In this document: positions 32,337 to 40,892 of the stretch, one piece after another
Layout of the letters: the number at the start of each line of letters is the position of its first letter
Position numbering within the stretch: the stretch's first letter is position 1
Assembly (NCBI GenBank): GCA_964394205.1
Contig: CAYMVS010000002.1
Span: forward strand, 1 to 64,000
DNA length: 64,000 nucleotides
Origin: HGM05190 sp964394205
Lineage (GTDB): Bacteria; Bacteroidota; Bacteroidia; Bacteroidales; Muribaculaceae
Reading direction: 5' to 3'
The notes under the pieces: model-generated
What the model was told of the DNA's origin: nothing
The model's database searches: none
Seen by the model: only the letters and a program-made list of their open reading frames with translations
Program-made: the position numbers and the translations under genes

Positions 32337-34670
32337 TTATCTCACAATAATCTTTTCCACTTTGTTTCCCGAACGACTGATGTAGAGACCGGGAGCGAGA
32401 GCGTCGCCATTGACACGCACACCGCGCAGGTCGTAGATCTCGGTTGCAGTACCAGCCGGAGCCACCATCACGTTCTCGATGCCGGTTGTCGACGTACCAT
32501 TGTCGCCGGTGAGCACAATCACCTTGAACGAGTGGGTCTTGGCAGCCACGCGTGCTCCTGCTCGCGAGGGCAACGACGCGGGGGTCGCGCCATTGACCTG
32601 TGCCGTCACATTGACCTCGCCCAATTTGAGAGGTTTGATCAGGTGATGCTGGGTAATCTCGATGATGTCGTCGGCATCAAAGGTGTAGCTAACCTCGTCG
32701 CTCTCGCTGTCAAGCTCATGCTTGAGCTGGAACAGGTCGTCAATACCGACAAATACGATCTCAGGAGACTCCTCGCCAAAGAGTGTTGCCGACATGATGG
32801 GGTAGGTTGTGAAAGTGACGGGAATGGGAATACCGTTCCAGATGACATCAATAATCATCTTGGCAGCCCCTCGCTCGGTGATCTCGCCGTTGAGTGTCAC
32901 CTCGGCGACAATAGCACCGTCGGCCAAAGGCAACTCTGGGTTGTAACCGCTATAAAGCGACTTGCCGTCTTGCTCGGTGACAGTGTTTGACACGACGATA
33001 TCACCCAGATTCATCGGGCCGTCACCTAAGTCCATCATAAAGTCATTGAGAGCAAAGACACTGCAGCGGGTCTCGCCGTCGTCGGAGAGTGTCGGGTAGA
33101 TCATCACCGTCTTGTCTTCGTTTTCAAACAAGGTCATCCCCATCATCGAGCCGTTGAGCTTGCCGGCAATCATCTGAGCCCCCCAGGGCCGGGTGGTAAA
33201 GGTAACAGGTATTGACTCAAACATATCCTGAAGCATCGGCACTACCACATTAATATTAAGGTCAATCTCGCCCGATGCCATGATTGTGCCGTCAACTGTA
33301 ACATTGAGGGTCATGCCGGCAAGGTCGCCCTCGGTGATAGCCAGATTCTCAACACTGCCCGAGTAGGTCTTGTTGCCCTCACCGTCGGTTATATAGCTTG
33401 TGTTGGGCACAACGACGTCGCCAACGTTAATACCGATAATTGAGAAATCTTTGAGCGCGAACACACAGTCGCTCTCGGCGTGGTCAATCACCACCTGGGC
33501 CATCTGGTTTATGCCTATATGTGTATCCTCGTTTTTGGTCGGGTCAAGCCAAACATTGAGGAAAGCGTTGTAGGGATCCCCCTTTATTTCGGGCTTGGTA
33601 TCGCCGGCAAACTGGAAAGTATATGTATGAGAAGTCTTGCCGTCGCGGTCGGCATCGACGTTTGACACTGTCACCTCAAGCACACGGGTCTCGGCGTCAT
33701 AGCTGTAGGTAGCCTCGGCCGACTGACCTAAAAGCACAGCCTCAACAGCGGCCGCATCGTAAGACCCATTGACATTGTAAGTCTCACCCTCTGCCAAATC
33801 GGTCATCGGCTCGCCACCGTTAAACGCAATCGACTTCAACCGCGAGTAGTAATACAACTTGACATCATCAACCGTGAGACTCTCACCTGAAACGATCTTT
33901 GATTCGTCAAAATAATCAGCAACCGCAATGATGATGTTAAACATCTGGGGGATTGATTTTGAATTATAGGTTATCTCATGGAAATACTCGTTCCACACAT
34001 CCCCCTCGGTCGAGCCTTTAATTGTTTCTTTATCTATGAAACTGCTTATCAGCTCGGCGTCACTGGTGTGAGTAACTGCACCACCTTGTGCTGTAGACAT
34101 CCCAAGAATATTTCTGTCTCGGTTTGTCATACTGACTGTTTTGGGGCTGCCTATTACCGCTATGTTTCCGGGGACCGACGCCTGGGTCCAAGAGCCTTTC
34201 CAGGAATAGACTACGACTGTTGAGTAGGTATCACCTTTAGCAACACGCTTGTAGGAAAAGCCGATGGCATCAGGACTGTATGAAAACTCCAGGCCACCAA
34301 ATGTGCCACCATCTTTATTTGATGCTGTAAACCCCTTTGCTGTTGACCATGTCGTTCCAAGTGTAAAATATCCGGGGATATTTTTGCTCATAACTTCCTT
34401 ATTATCAATCTCAACAGCCCATTCAGATCCATTACCGGCCACTTTTTTACCCAACTCGTTGGCACTTACTGTACCACCCACATGTGAGATACACCATGGC
34501 GTGGGGACTTGCCCCTTTTTGGTTTTACTATTATTGCTATCCCATGGAACGCAATCCACCCAGTCGTTTTCAAAGCCGGCGTTGGGGAGCTGTTGGGCTG
34601 CAGCAGGGAGAGCAAGCGTCGCCATCAGTGCGCCCGATAAGATTGTTTTAAAAATTTTTTCCATTTTCAT
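32337..34670 (-). CDS. Secreted multi-domain protein with calycin-like repeats and a T9SS-like C-terminal signal
   Basis: A 777-residue secreted protein. The signal peptide is followed at LPNAGFENDWVDCVPWDSN by a domain (about 20-280) that resembles the Bacteroidetes putative carbohydrate metabolism domain (PCMD). Two similar units of roughly 130 residues follow (about 355-480 and 481-610), each with a FALKDFSI/FALNDFMM strand, a VGDVVVPNT/LGDIVVSNT strand and a final PVTFTT. They resemble calycin-like beta-barrel domains. The last 50 residues (TATEIYDLRGVRVNGDALAPGLYI...KIIVR) match the type A C-terminal sorting signal of the type IX secretion system. The N-terminal domain is visibly more AT-rich than the rest. 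Starts at 34670, 34676 or 34664 are equally possible. The gene is divergent from the barrel cluster; function is unknown. Confidence 0.8.
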   Translation of the reverse strand: MKMEKIFKTILSGALMATLALPAAAQQLPNAGFENDWVDCVPWDSNNSKTKKGQVPTPWCISHVGGTVSANELGKKVAGNGSEWAVEIDNKEVMSKNIPGYFTLGTTWSTAKGFTASNKDGGTFGGLEFSYSPDAIGFSYKRVAKGDTYSTVVVYSWKGSWTQASVPGNIAVIGSPKTVSMTNRDRNILGMSTAQGGAVTHTSDAELISSFIDKETIKGSTEGDVWNEYFHEITYNSKSIPQMFNIIIAVADYFDESKIVSGESLTVDDVKLYYYSRLKSIAFNGGEPMTDLAEGETYNVNGSYDAAAVEAVLLGQSAEATYSYDAETRVLEVTVSNVDADRDGKTSHTYTFQFAGDTKPEIKGDPYNAFLNVWLDPTKNEDTHIGINQMAQVVIDHAESDCVFALKDFSIIGINVGDVVVPNTSYITDGEGNKTYSGSVENLAITEGDLAGMTLNVTVDGTIMASGEIDLNINVVVPMLQDMFESIPVTFTTRPWGAQMIAGKLNGSMMGMTLFENEDKTVMIYPTLSDDGETRCSVFALNDFMMDLGDGPMNLGDIVVSNTVTEQDGKSLYSGYNPELPLADGAIVAEVTLNGEITERGAAKMIIDVIWNGIPIPVTFTTYPIMSATLFGEESPEIVFVGIDDLFQLKHELDSESDEVSYTFDADDIIEITQHHLIKPLKLGEVNVTAQVNGATPASLPSRAGARVAAKTHSFKVIVLTGDNGTSTTGIENVMVAPAGTATEIYDLRGVRVNGDALAPGLYISRSGNKVEKIIVR

Positions 34671-34785
34671 TGACATTGAAACGTGTGACAAGCGGGCTAT
34701 ATTCAAAAGGAGAGCGCATTAAACGCCCTGACTTCCACCCCCGTTATGTCTATGTTAGTAATATATTTTCGTGCAAAAAACGTAG

Positions 34786-34816
34786 CAAAGGTAACAATTT
34801 TCTTAATTACCGGCAA
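34786..34816 (-). promoter_or_regulatory. Putative promoter of the calycin-like secreted protein
   Basis: On the minus strand, TTG at 34816-34814, a 20-base spacer and TACCTTTG at 34793-34786. The leader to the start near 34670 is about 110 bases. The 34677-34974 spacer (about 300 bases) is AT-rich and holds this promoter and the divergent one at 34909; I see nothing else in it. Confidence 0.55.
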
Positions 34817-34908
34817 CTATACAATCAAATTTTTCCCTGCATATTTGGTTCATAAAAGAATTTTTATAGAATTTTAAAAAGAAACAAAACTATGTTAAAT
34901 TTTTTTAC

Positions 34909-34916
34909 TAATTTTG
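34909..34916 (+). promoter_or_regulatory. Putative -7 box for the outer-membrane cluster
   Basis: TAATTTTG, a full -7 match, lies 58 bases before the DUF3575 gene. No TTTG is found at the standard distance upstream. Confidence 0.5.
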
Positions 34917-34974
34917 CGGCTTGAATTAAACATTTTTGGTTAAAATACAGTAATATTTTAAGTTTTTTCAGTAG

Positions 34975-35544
34975 ATGCAAGTATCTCTAAGTATGTTGCG
35001 TTCAGTGTTTTGTCGTGCCATTATGGTTGCCGTCATGCTGTTGGCGTTTGCACCTCACCTCTCGGCTCAACGTGTGGCGATAAAAACCAACGCGCTCGAT
35101 TATCTCATTTTGTCGCCCAACCTTACTGTCGAGGCTCAGGTAAGCCGTGTGCTGTCAGTGCAACTTGGAGTGGCGACCAATCCCCTATCATCTACCATAA
35201 AAGGGGTCAAACTTTCCAACTTCAGGGTCGAGCCCGAGATTCGCTACTGGTTTAACCGCCCCATGGCCCGCCACTTTGTCGCGCTGAGCATGACCGGCGC
35301 CACCTGCTCGCTGCAGTTTGACGACCGCCACATCTCAGGTGATGCCGTGGCTGCCGGCTTAAGCTATGGATATGCTTTGGTCTTGTCCCGACACTGGAAC
35401 ATGGAGGCCGAGATCGGCTTAGGCCTGGCTCATTTCAGAGGCTACGACTACAAAGGCACCATTAAGCCGATTGAGAAAAACTGCACCAAGCTCTTGCCGG
35501 TCCCCATCAGGTTAGGTCTCTCGTTTAGTTATGTATTTAAGTGA
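34975..35544 (+). CDS. DUF3575-family outer-membrane barrel protein
   Basis: A 189-residue protein. Signal peptide with cleavage near HLSAQ (residue about 33), then an alternating-strand pattern that would give an eight-stranded barrel. The start RVAIKTNALDYLILSPNLTVE, the middle PEIRYWFNRP and the end LGLSFSYVFK (aromatic near the C-terminus, as recognised by the BAM machinery) are typical of the DUF3575 family. The NALDYLIL segment recurs as NALDYVL at the N-terminus of the four-repeat protein encoded two genes downstream. It is the first gene of a three-gene cluster. DUF3575 genes often lie in surface-structure loci of Bacteroidales; the role is unknown. Confidence 0.85.
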   Translation: MQVSLSMLRSVFCRAIMVAVMLLAFAPHLSAQRVAIKTNALDYLILSPNLTVEAQVSRVLSVQLGVATNPLSSTIKGVKLSNFRVEPEIRYWFNRPMARHFVALSMTGATCSLQFDDRHISGDAVAAGLSYGYALVLSRHWNMEAEIGLGLAHFRGYDYKGTIKPIEKNCTKLLPVPIRLGLSFSYVFK

Positions 35545-35552
35545 TCTTTGAT

Positions 35553-37625
35553 ATGATGACAATAAAAAGACTTTTGACGATGGCACTCACAGCCGTGTTT
35601 GTGTTGCCGTGTTTTGCCAGAACAATCAATATTCACGGCACCATCACCCGGAGTGGCACCGGCGAGCCCCTCATGGGCGTCACCATATATAATGCACGCA
35701 CCAATAAAGCGCTCGGCATGACCGGCGATGAGGGCCGATATAACATTACGGCCGACTCGGAAGATGAGTTGATTTTCTCGGGCATGTTGCACTCGGAACA
35801 TCGTGAGAACGTCAACGGCCGCCTGGAGATAAATGTCGCGATGATTCCCGAGGCCAATCAGCTCAAGGAGGTTGTCGTGATGGGAACGAGCAAAAACACC
35901 ACACTCATCACCGAGCCAACCGACCTCGACGTTGTCGGCAACTACCTGCGGCTCAAAACCAAGGTGAAAATTCCCGCCAAGCTGTTCAACTCACAAGCCC
36001 GCATGATCATTCAGCCCACCATCTACAATGTCTCTAAAAAACATCTGTCCTACCTCAAGCCGGTGGTGCTTGACGGATGGCGATATGCCATCACCCAGGA
36101 GCGCATGTATGACTGGGATGCCCAACTCGACACTTTGACCGACTACCGTCAGATCAAGACCGACAGCTATGGCAAAGAGAGCACGATCTATCTCATCGAC
36201 TCGCTCTATATCGACAACCCCAAAGACGACTATCTCTGTGCCATCATGTCGTCGCTCGAAGACTACAACAAGATTGTCTACACCGACACCTTTGAAATAG
36301 CGCGAGGCACGGTCAACCCGCTCAGGTTCCTCTCCTACTCGATCGACCCAATCGCTATGGACGAGGAGCAATACCTCCCCACCCCCGAGGTTGAGTTGAG
36401 AGACGCGTCGGGCGAGATGAACCTGATTTTCCCCGTCGGCAAGGCAAAGCTCGACCTCTCGCTGGGCAACAACGCCGCCGAGCTGAACGCCTTGATCGAA
36501 GAGTTTAAAACAATCGAGAATGCCCCCGACATGACCCTCAAGAGCTTCAAGATCTTTGGATTTGCCTCGCCTGAGGGCCGATATGAATATAACCGGCAGC
36601 TCGCCGAGCGACGCATGGAGTCGGCGATGTCTACCATGCTGAGCTCGATCGACCCTTCGCTGAGGCGCAATGCCGAGCTGTCGTCGGGTGCCGATGTAGC
36701 CTCATGGAACGAGGTTGTCAAGATGCTGCGCGCCGACGGCCTGCAGAGCGAGGCCGACGCCGTGCAGACGGTCATTGACAAATATCAGAACCCCGACTCG
36801 CGCTCTTTCGCCATGTCCAAACTGCCGTTTTTCTCATCTCTTCTGAAGGAGAAATATCTTCCCCGCCTGCGCCGAGTGAGCTACAACATCGTCTCGTCTC
36901 GCTATCGCCCGCTGACCGACGAGGAGATCAACGATCTGTACCGGTCCAACCCCAAGGGTCTGAGCAAATATCAGTTTTACCGCTACTACTCGGCCCGCTC
37001 GGGCAAAGAGCGTGAGGAGGCCATCAAGGCAGCCCTCGCCGTCCACCCCGACTTTGTGGTCGCCGCGACCGATCTTTCGGAAATGATGCTCAAAGAGGGC
37101 CGCAACCCGATGACCGTTCTTGAGCCATTCTTTGCCGACCCCAAGACGTGGAACAAACTACCCAAAGCGACACGTTACAACATGGCAGTGGCCTGCATGG
37201 ACAGCCTCAACTACTCAAAGGCCGACTCGATTTTTGCCACAATCGACGACACGCCCCAAACCCACAAGGCTCTCATCTACAACAAAGCTCTCAACGGAAA
37301 ATTCCACGAGGTCATGGCCGAGATTTGTGAGGACTCCCCTCTCAACGAGGTGTTGCTGCTCCTGGCCGTCAAAGACAACCGAACAGCCGCCGCCAAAGCT
37401 GAAAAACTTGGCGACTCGGCCGTCGAGGAGTATGTCAAGGCTGTTGCCGCCAACCGCCTCGACGACTATGTCAAGGCGATAACTCACCTTGAGAATGCTT
37501 TTGCTCTCGATCCATCGTTGATACAGGTAGCCCGGACCGACGGCGATGTCCTGGATCTGATTGACGATGAGGACACAAACTATAACAAAGATATTCATTA
37601 TCATGACTCTAACGACGCTGAATAA
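35553..37625 (+). CDS. Regulatory-domain / OmpA-like / TPR envelope protein
   Basis: A 690-residue exported protein. Signal peptide about 1-23; a carboxypeptidase-regulatory-like beta-sandwich at about 25-110 (INIHGTITRSGTGEPLMGVT, KEVVVMG); a middle region; an OmpA-like peptidoglycan-binding segment at about 280-370 with FGFASPEGRYEYNRQLAERR; and tetratricopeptide-like helices from about 470 to the end. From the OmpA-like part onward it follows the same plan as the lipoprotein at 45482. Three starts are possible: a GTG at 35541 that overlaps the DUF3575 stop, and ATG codons at 35553 and 35556; 35553 gives the best signal peptide. It probably sits in the periplasm or outer membrane and tethers the cluster to peptidoglycan (inference). 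Confidence 0.82.
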   Translation: MMTIKRLLTMALTAVFVLPCFARTINIHGTITRSGTGEPLMGVTIYNARTNKALGMTGDEGRYNITADSEDELIFSGMLHSEHRENVNGRLEINVAMIPEANQLKEVVVMGTSKNTTLITEPTDLDVVGNYLRLKTKVKIPAKLFNSQARMIIQPTIYNVSKKHLSYLKPVVLDGWRYAITQERMYDWDAQLDTLTDYRQIKTDSYGKESTIYLIDSLYIDNPKDDYLCAIMSSLEDYNKIVYTDTFEIARGTVNPLRFLSYSIDPIAMDEEQYLPTPEVELRDASGEMNLIFPVGKAKLDLSLGNNAAELNALIEEFKTIENAPDMTLKSFKIFGFASPEGRYEYNRQLAERRMESAMSTMLSSIDPSLRRNAELSSGADVASWNEVVKMLRADGLQSEADAVQTVIDKYQNPDSRSFAMSKLPFFSSLLKEKYLPRLRRVSYNIVSSRYRPLTDEEINDLYRSNPKGLSKYQFYRYYSARSGKEREEAIKAALAVHPDFVVAATDLSEMMLKEGRNPMTVLEPFFADPKTWNKLPKATRYNMAVACMDSLNYSKADSIFATIDDTPQTHKALIYNKALNGKFHEVMAEICEDSPLNEVLLLLAVKDNRTAAAKAEKLGDSAVEEYVKAVAANRLDDYVKAITHLENAFALDPSLIQVARTDGDVLDLIDDEDTNYNKDIHYHDSNDAE

Positions 37626-37629
37626 TAAG

Positions 37630-39909
37630 ATGGTCATTAATAGATTTTTGCGAACAATATCGTTGGCCACCCTGCTTGCCGGCGTTTCTCTCTCATCAAC
37701 GGCCAAGAGGGTGACAGTGGAGCTGAACGACTCTAACGCCTCAGGTTTCAACGCTCTTGATTACGTTCTTCAAAAGCCGCTGCCCCTCGACACTTTCCCA
37801 GCCGGCCAGAAGGGTTTTGGCAGACACTTCTTCCTCGGTGTAGGCGGCGGTGTGTCGGTCAATGGCAACACGCTGTCCTCTTCGGTTAAACCGTCGCTTC
37901 ATTTCGGAGGCCAGATGGGCAGTTGGTTCACACCGGTTCACGGACTGCGCGTCGGGGCCGATGTCGGACGGATGTCGGTCCACAAGGGGACCCACCATGC
38001 GTGGGGTGTGAGCGTGAGAGCCGACTACCTCATAAATTTCTCATCACTGTTGAGAGGATATAACCCCTACCGCAAGGTTGAACTCATCGGAGGCGTGGGC
38101 GTGGAGTACCGTCGCCTGCGTCAGGCCGGGGTATGGGGCAATAATTTAGGATTGGACGCCTCGCTGCAATTGCATTACAACGCCACCCCGTCGTTTTATC
38201 TCTTTGCCGAGCCCGAGCTGGCCATGATGACCGGTTTCCGCTATGACGGCAAAGACGACTGGCGTCGCGTGCGACCCTATTTCTCGTTCAACATCGGTAT
38301 GGGATACCGTATTCTGACAGGCCGTCTGCGCCGTCTCCACTCATCGCCCTTTGACGGAAGGGATGAGAACCAGATGTATTTTGGCGTCGGTGGCGGTCTG
38401 TGGGACTTTCCGGTCCACAGCCACTCGTTCAAAAACGCGATGGGGAGTATCCATTTAGGCAAAATGTTTTCATCGACATCGGGTCTGCAGTTGACACTCT
38501 CTATCAACCAGAGAAAGCATAGCAACAAGGATTTGAACAACAAATATATCGGTATAGGCTCACTTGACTATGTGCTCAACCTCGGCAACGCCTTTGGCGG
38601 GTACTCGCCCAAAGATGTGTTTCAGACCCAACTCAACGTGGGCGTAAGCGCCGGAGTTCTGACCCGCACACAGAAGACCATCTATTCGCCCGGTCTCAGC
38701 GTTGGTCTGACAGGACTTTTCCGTCTCTCAGAGCACTGGGGTATTTTTATTCACCCCCAGATGTATGCTTTCCAAAAAAGTGAGATCAGCCGGCAATTTA
38801 GGTGTGGCCACACCCCGCTGGTGTCGGTCGACCTCGGTCTGAGATACAACGTGGGCAACTTCGGCCGTTTCCGCGCCGAGAGCTACCGTGAATATAATGC
38901 CGACAGCCGCCACTGGTTCATCGAGGCGGGCGGTGGCTACTCAAAGGTGCGCGGCACCAGTTTCGGCTACGGTGGCGACATCTTCATCAGCTTTGGCAAG
39001 CGGTTCACACCGATCTCAACATGGCGCGCAAGAGTTGACGGAAGCACCTATAAAAACTATCCGCGCATGCTGTCGACAGCACTGCATATCGACTACCTGA
39101 CAAGCCTTACCACCGCGACCATGGGCTATGACCCCAACCGACTGTTTGACTTGCAATTAGTGTTGGGTGCCAATTTAGGCGCCGCCCACTATAATGGCCC
39201 GATCAAACCGATTGGCGGCTTTGAGACCGGTCTTCAGGCCAACTTCCGTCTCAGCAAACACCTCGACCTATTTGTCGAGCCGATGTTTATGGCGTCCTCA
39301 TTGCCTTCAATCTACGGTAGCCGCAACTGGTACGCTCAAATGCAGGTGCAGCTCGGTCTGCGCTACAAGCTCGGCCTGCAAGGAGAGCGTGGTCGACTGA
39401 GTGACAGCATGTATGGCACGCGACCCAACTTTGCCGGGTTCTCGGCCGGTTTGTTAGGATTGGCACGCAACATCTCCTTGAAACACTCCAACCTGACAGG
39501 CGGGTTTGACATCAGCATTGGCCGGTGGTTTGCCCTCCCCTCGGGTTTGAGGTTCACCTTTGCCAACGACTGGCTCTATCGCTACAAGGACAACTACCAT
39601 GTCGCCTCGGCCCATCTCGACTACCTGCTTAACTTCACCTCCTTGATAGATCGCAACGCTTCACGCCGTTTCCACATTATCGGCGCTGTAGGTGCCGGTT
39701 TGAGCTACTGCCACAAGTCGATCAACTCCAAGAAAGGCGTGATGGCCTATGGCGGCGTTCAGTTCCGCTACAATCTGCCGGGCAATATCGACATCCATCT
39801 TGAGCCGGGAGTGCAGATATGGCAAAACCGTGTGATCCCCACCGCCACACCCCAAGAGAAATTTGAGATTGCACCCAAGATGGTTGCCGGTGCATCCTAT
39901 CGTTTTTAA
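37630..39909 (+). CDS. Outer-membrane protein with four tandem beta-barrel repeats
   Basis: A 759-residue protein with a signal peptide at about 1-26 (ending near SSTAKR) and then four similar units of about 165-180 residues. They begin at RHFFLGVGGG (37832), QMYFGVGGGL (about 38371), RHWFIEAGGG (38907) and PNFAGFSAGL (about 39424). The units end in GMGYRIL, GLRYNVG, GLRYKLG and, at the protein C-terminus, GASYRF. Each has a DYL-type strand (ADYLINFSSL, LDYVLNLGN, IDYLTSLTT, LDYLLNFTSL) and most a LF.EP strand (LFAEPEL, LFVEPMF, IHLEPGV). Each unit could form an eight-stranded barrel. The start at 37630 follows the preceding stop by four bases; an upstream in-frame start at 37561 lies inside the previous gene and would place the signal peptide internally. 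No characterised family comes to mind. Confidence 0.85.
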   Translation: MVINRFLRTISLATLLAGVSLSSTAKRVTVELNDSNASGFNALDYVLQKPLPLDTFPAGQKGFGRHFFLGVGGGVSVNGNTLSSSVKPSLHFGGQMGSWFTPVHGLRVGADVGRMSVHKGTHHAWGVSVRADYLINFSSLLRGYNPYRKVELIGGVGVEYRRLRQAGVWGNNLGLDASLQLHYNATPSFYLFAEPELAMMTGFRYDGKDDWRRVRPYFSFNIGMGYRILTGRLRRLHSSPFDGRDENQMYFGVGGGLWDFPVHSHSFKNAMGSIHLGKMFSSTSGLQLTLSINQRKHSNKDLNNKYIGIGSLDYVLNLGNAFGGYSPKDVFQTQLNVGVSAGVLTRTQKTIYSPGLSVGLTGLFRLSEHWGIFIHPQMYAFQKSEISRQFRCGHTPLVSVDLGLRYNVGNFGRFRAESYREYNADSRHWFIEAGGGYSKVRGTSFGYGGDIFISFGKRFTPISTWRARVDGSTYKNYPRMLSTALHIDYLTSLTTATMGYDPNRLFDLQLVLGANLGAAHYNGPIKPIGGFETGLQANFRLSKHLDLFVEPMFMASSLPSIYGSRNWYAQMQVQLGLRYKLGLQGERGRLSDSMYGTRPNFAGFSAGLLGLARNISLKHSNLTGGFDISIGRWFALPSGLRFTFANDWLYRYKDNYHVASAHLDYLLNFTSLIDRNASRRFHIIGAVGAGLSYCHKSINSKKGVMAYGGVQFRYNLPGNIDIHLEPGVQIWQNRVIPTATPQEKFEIAPKMVAGASYRF

Positions 39910-39929
39910 GAGCCTTTCCCATAATATCG

Positions 39930-39970
39930 AGCAGGCCGGACAACAAATGTTTTCCGGCCTGCTTTCGTTT
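39930..39970 (+). terminator. Terminator of the outer-membrane cluster
   Basis: The inverted repeat AGCAGGCCGGA (39930-39940) and TCCGGCCTGCT (39953-39963), with a 12-base loop, followed by a T-rich TTCGTTT. Confidence 0.8.
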
Positions 39971-40211
39971 CCGCTCATCTGCCAACTCGTCACCAGCCGA
40001 TTTGATCTCAGCAGACAGGACCGGTGGGTAGCATAGCCGGGATGATAAAACCGCGAAACATTGCTCCCCAATCCTATGTCCCTATCCATCGGGTCCTCCC
40101 GACCCACACTATGCCTCAAAAAAGTTTTACTGTTTAACGGGGACCATGAGTTACTCCCTAAACCAACCGGCCCTGTCTTTTGCTGACTGGATATTCAGTT
40201 AACCATCCATC
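39971..40211. other. Unexplained intergenic stretch
   Basis: About 240 bases between two terminators, with no promoter match and no frame that looks like a gene. Its GC content is close to that of coding DNA rather than to the AT-rich spacers elsewhere. A small hairpin GGGTC/GACCC lies near 40094-40108. It may be a decayed gene, an interspersed repeat or a small RNA, but nothing here settles which. Confidence 0.4.
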
Positions 40212-40263
40212 AAAAACTAATTGAGAGATGACGTGCCAATTGTTGACACGTCATCTCTCAATT
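40212..40263 (-). terminator. Terminator of rpsP
   Basis: A perfect 17-bp inverted repeat (AATTGAGAGATGACGTG at 40219-40235, complement at 40247-40263) with an 11-base loop. Read on the minus strand it is followed by TAGTTTTT. Confidence 0.88.
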
Positions 40264-40290
40264 GTTGAATGTCAGGTTTGATAAAGACGC

Positions 40291-40830
40291 TTATTCAGCA
40301 GCGGGAGCCTCCTCGGCGGCAGCCTCCTCAGCTTTAGCAGCGGCCTCAGCCTCGGCGGCAGCGGCGGCAGCCTCAGCTTTCTTTTTGGCTACGACCTCGG
40401 CCTTGGCTTTATTCTTGGCCTGCTCTTCCTCAAGACGCTGTTTTGCAGCGAGCTCGCGCTTGTCGGCCATCGATGCCTTGAGAGCATCAACTGTGGCCTG
40501 CTTGGCTTTCTTCCAAGCCTCAAAACGACGCTGGGCCTCAGCCTCGTCAAAGGCGCCTTTCTTGACACCTCCCTGGAGGTGCTTCATCATCAGCACACCC
40601 TCTTGTGAAAGGATGCTGCGAACGGTGTCGGTGGGTTGTGCACCGACGTTAACCCAATACAAAGCTCTCTCAAAGTTGAGAGTGATGGTAGCAGGATTGG
40701 TGTTGGGGTTGTAAGACCCGATACGCTCAATAAATTTACCATCTCGTGGTGCCCTGCTGTCGGCGATTACAATGGGATAAAACGCATAGTTCTTACGACC
40801 ATGACGCTGTAATCTGATTTTTGTTGCCAT
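40291..40830 (-). CDS. rpsP: 30S ribosomal protein S16 with a long C-terminal tail
   Basis: A small-subunit protein needed for 30S assembly. Residues 1-80 are the normal S16 core (MATKIRLQRHGRKNYAFYPIVIADSRAPRDGK, ERIGSYNPN, ALYWVNVGAQPTDTV). The remaining 100 residues are an extension: a helical segment rich in Lys, Arg and Glu, then an Ala/Glu-rich run ending AAEEAPAAE. S16 is about 80-90 residues in E. coli; tails of this kind are known in Bacteroidetes. It is monocistronic, with its own promoter, leader hairpin and terminator, whereas in many bacteria rpsP is followed by rimM and trmD. Confidence 0.96.
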   Translation of the reverse strand: MATKIRLQRHGRKNYAFYPIVIADSRAPRDGKFIERIGSYNPNTNPATITLNFERALYWVNVGAQPTDTVRSILSQEGVLMMKHLQGGVKKGAFDEAEAQRRFEAWKKAKQATVDALKASMADKRELAAKQRLEEEQAKNKAKAEVVAKKKAEAAAAAAEAEAAAKAEEAAAEEAPAAE

Positions 40831-40860
40831 TAATTTTTAAAATAAATTGGTTTGTATTGT

Positions 40861-40879
40861 GAGCCCAACCCGTGGGCTC
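40861..40879 (-). promoter_or_regulatory. Hairpin in the rpsP leader
   Basis: A perfect 7-bp stem, GAGCCCA (40861-40867) and TGGGCTC (40873-40879), with a 5-base loop. It lies in the predicted rpsP leader, between the -7 box and the ATG at 40830, and has no T-run after it on the minus strand. It might be a ribosomal-protein autoregulatory element or merely stabilise the transcript. Confidence 0.4.
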
Positions 40880-40892
40880 GGTTAATCGGCCA

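Noticed and set aside
32298..32990. A 230-codon plus-strand frame over the 3' end of the calycin-like gene
   Set aside because: It is antisense to the conserved C-terminal sorting tail and calycin-like unit and has no signal or motif.
37561..37629. An upstream start for the four-barrel protein
   Set aside because: It would lie within the preceding gene and put the signal peptide 23 residues into the protein. The ATG at 37630 gives a normal signal sequence.
39661..40119. A 152-codon minus-strand frame reaching into the gene-free stretch
   Set aside because: Half of it is antisense to the four-barrel gene, and a terminator hairpin lies inside it. The rest is noted only as part of the unexplained stretch.
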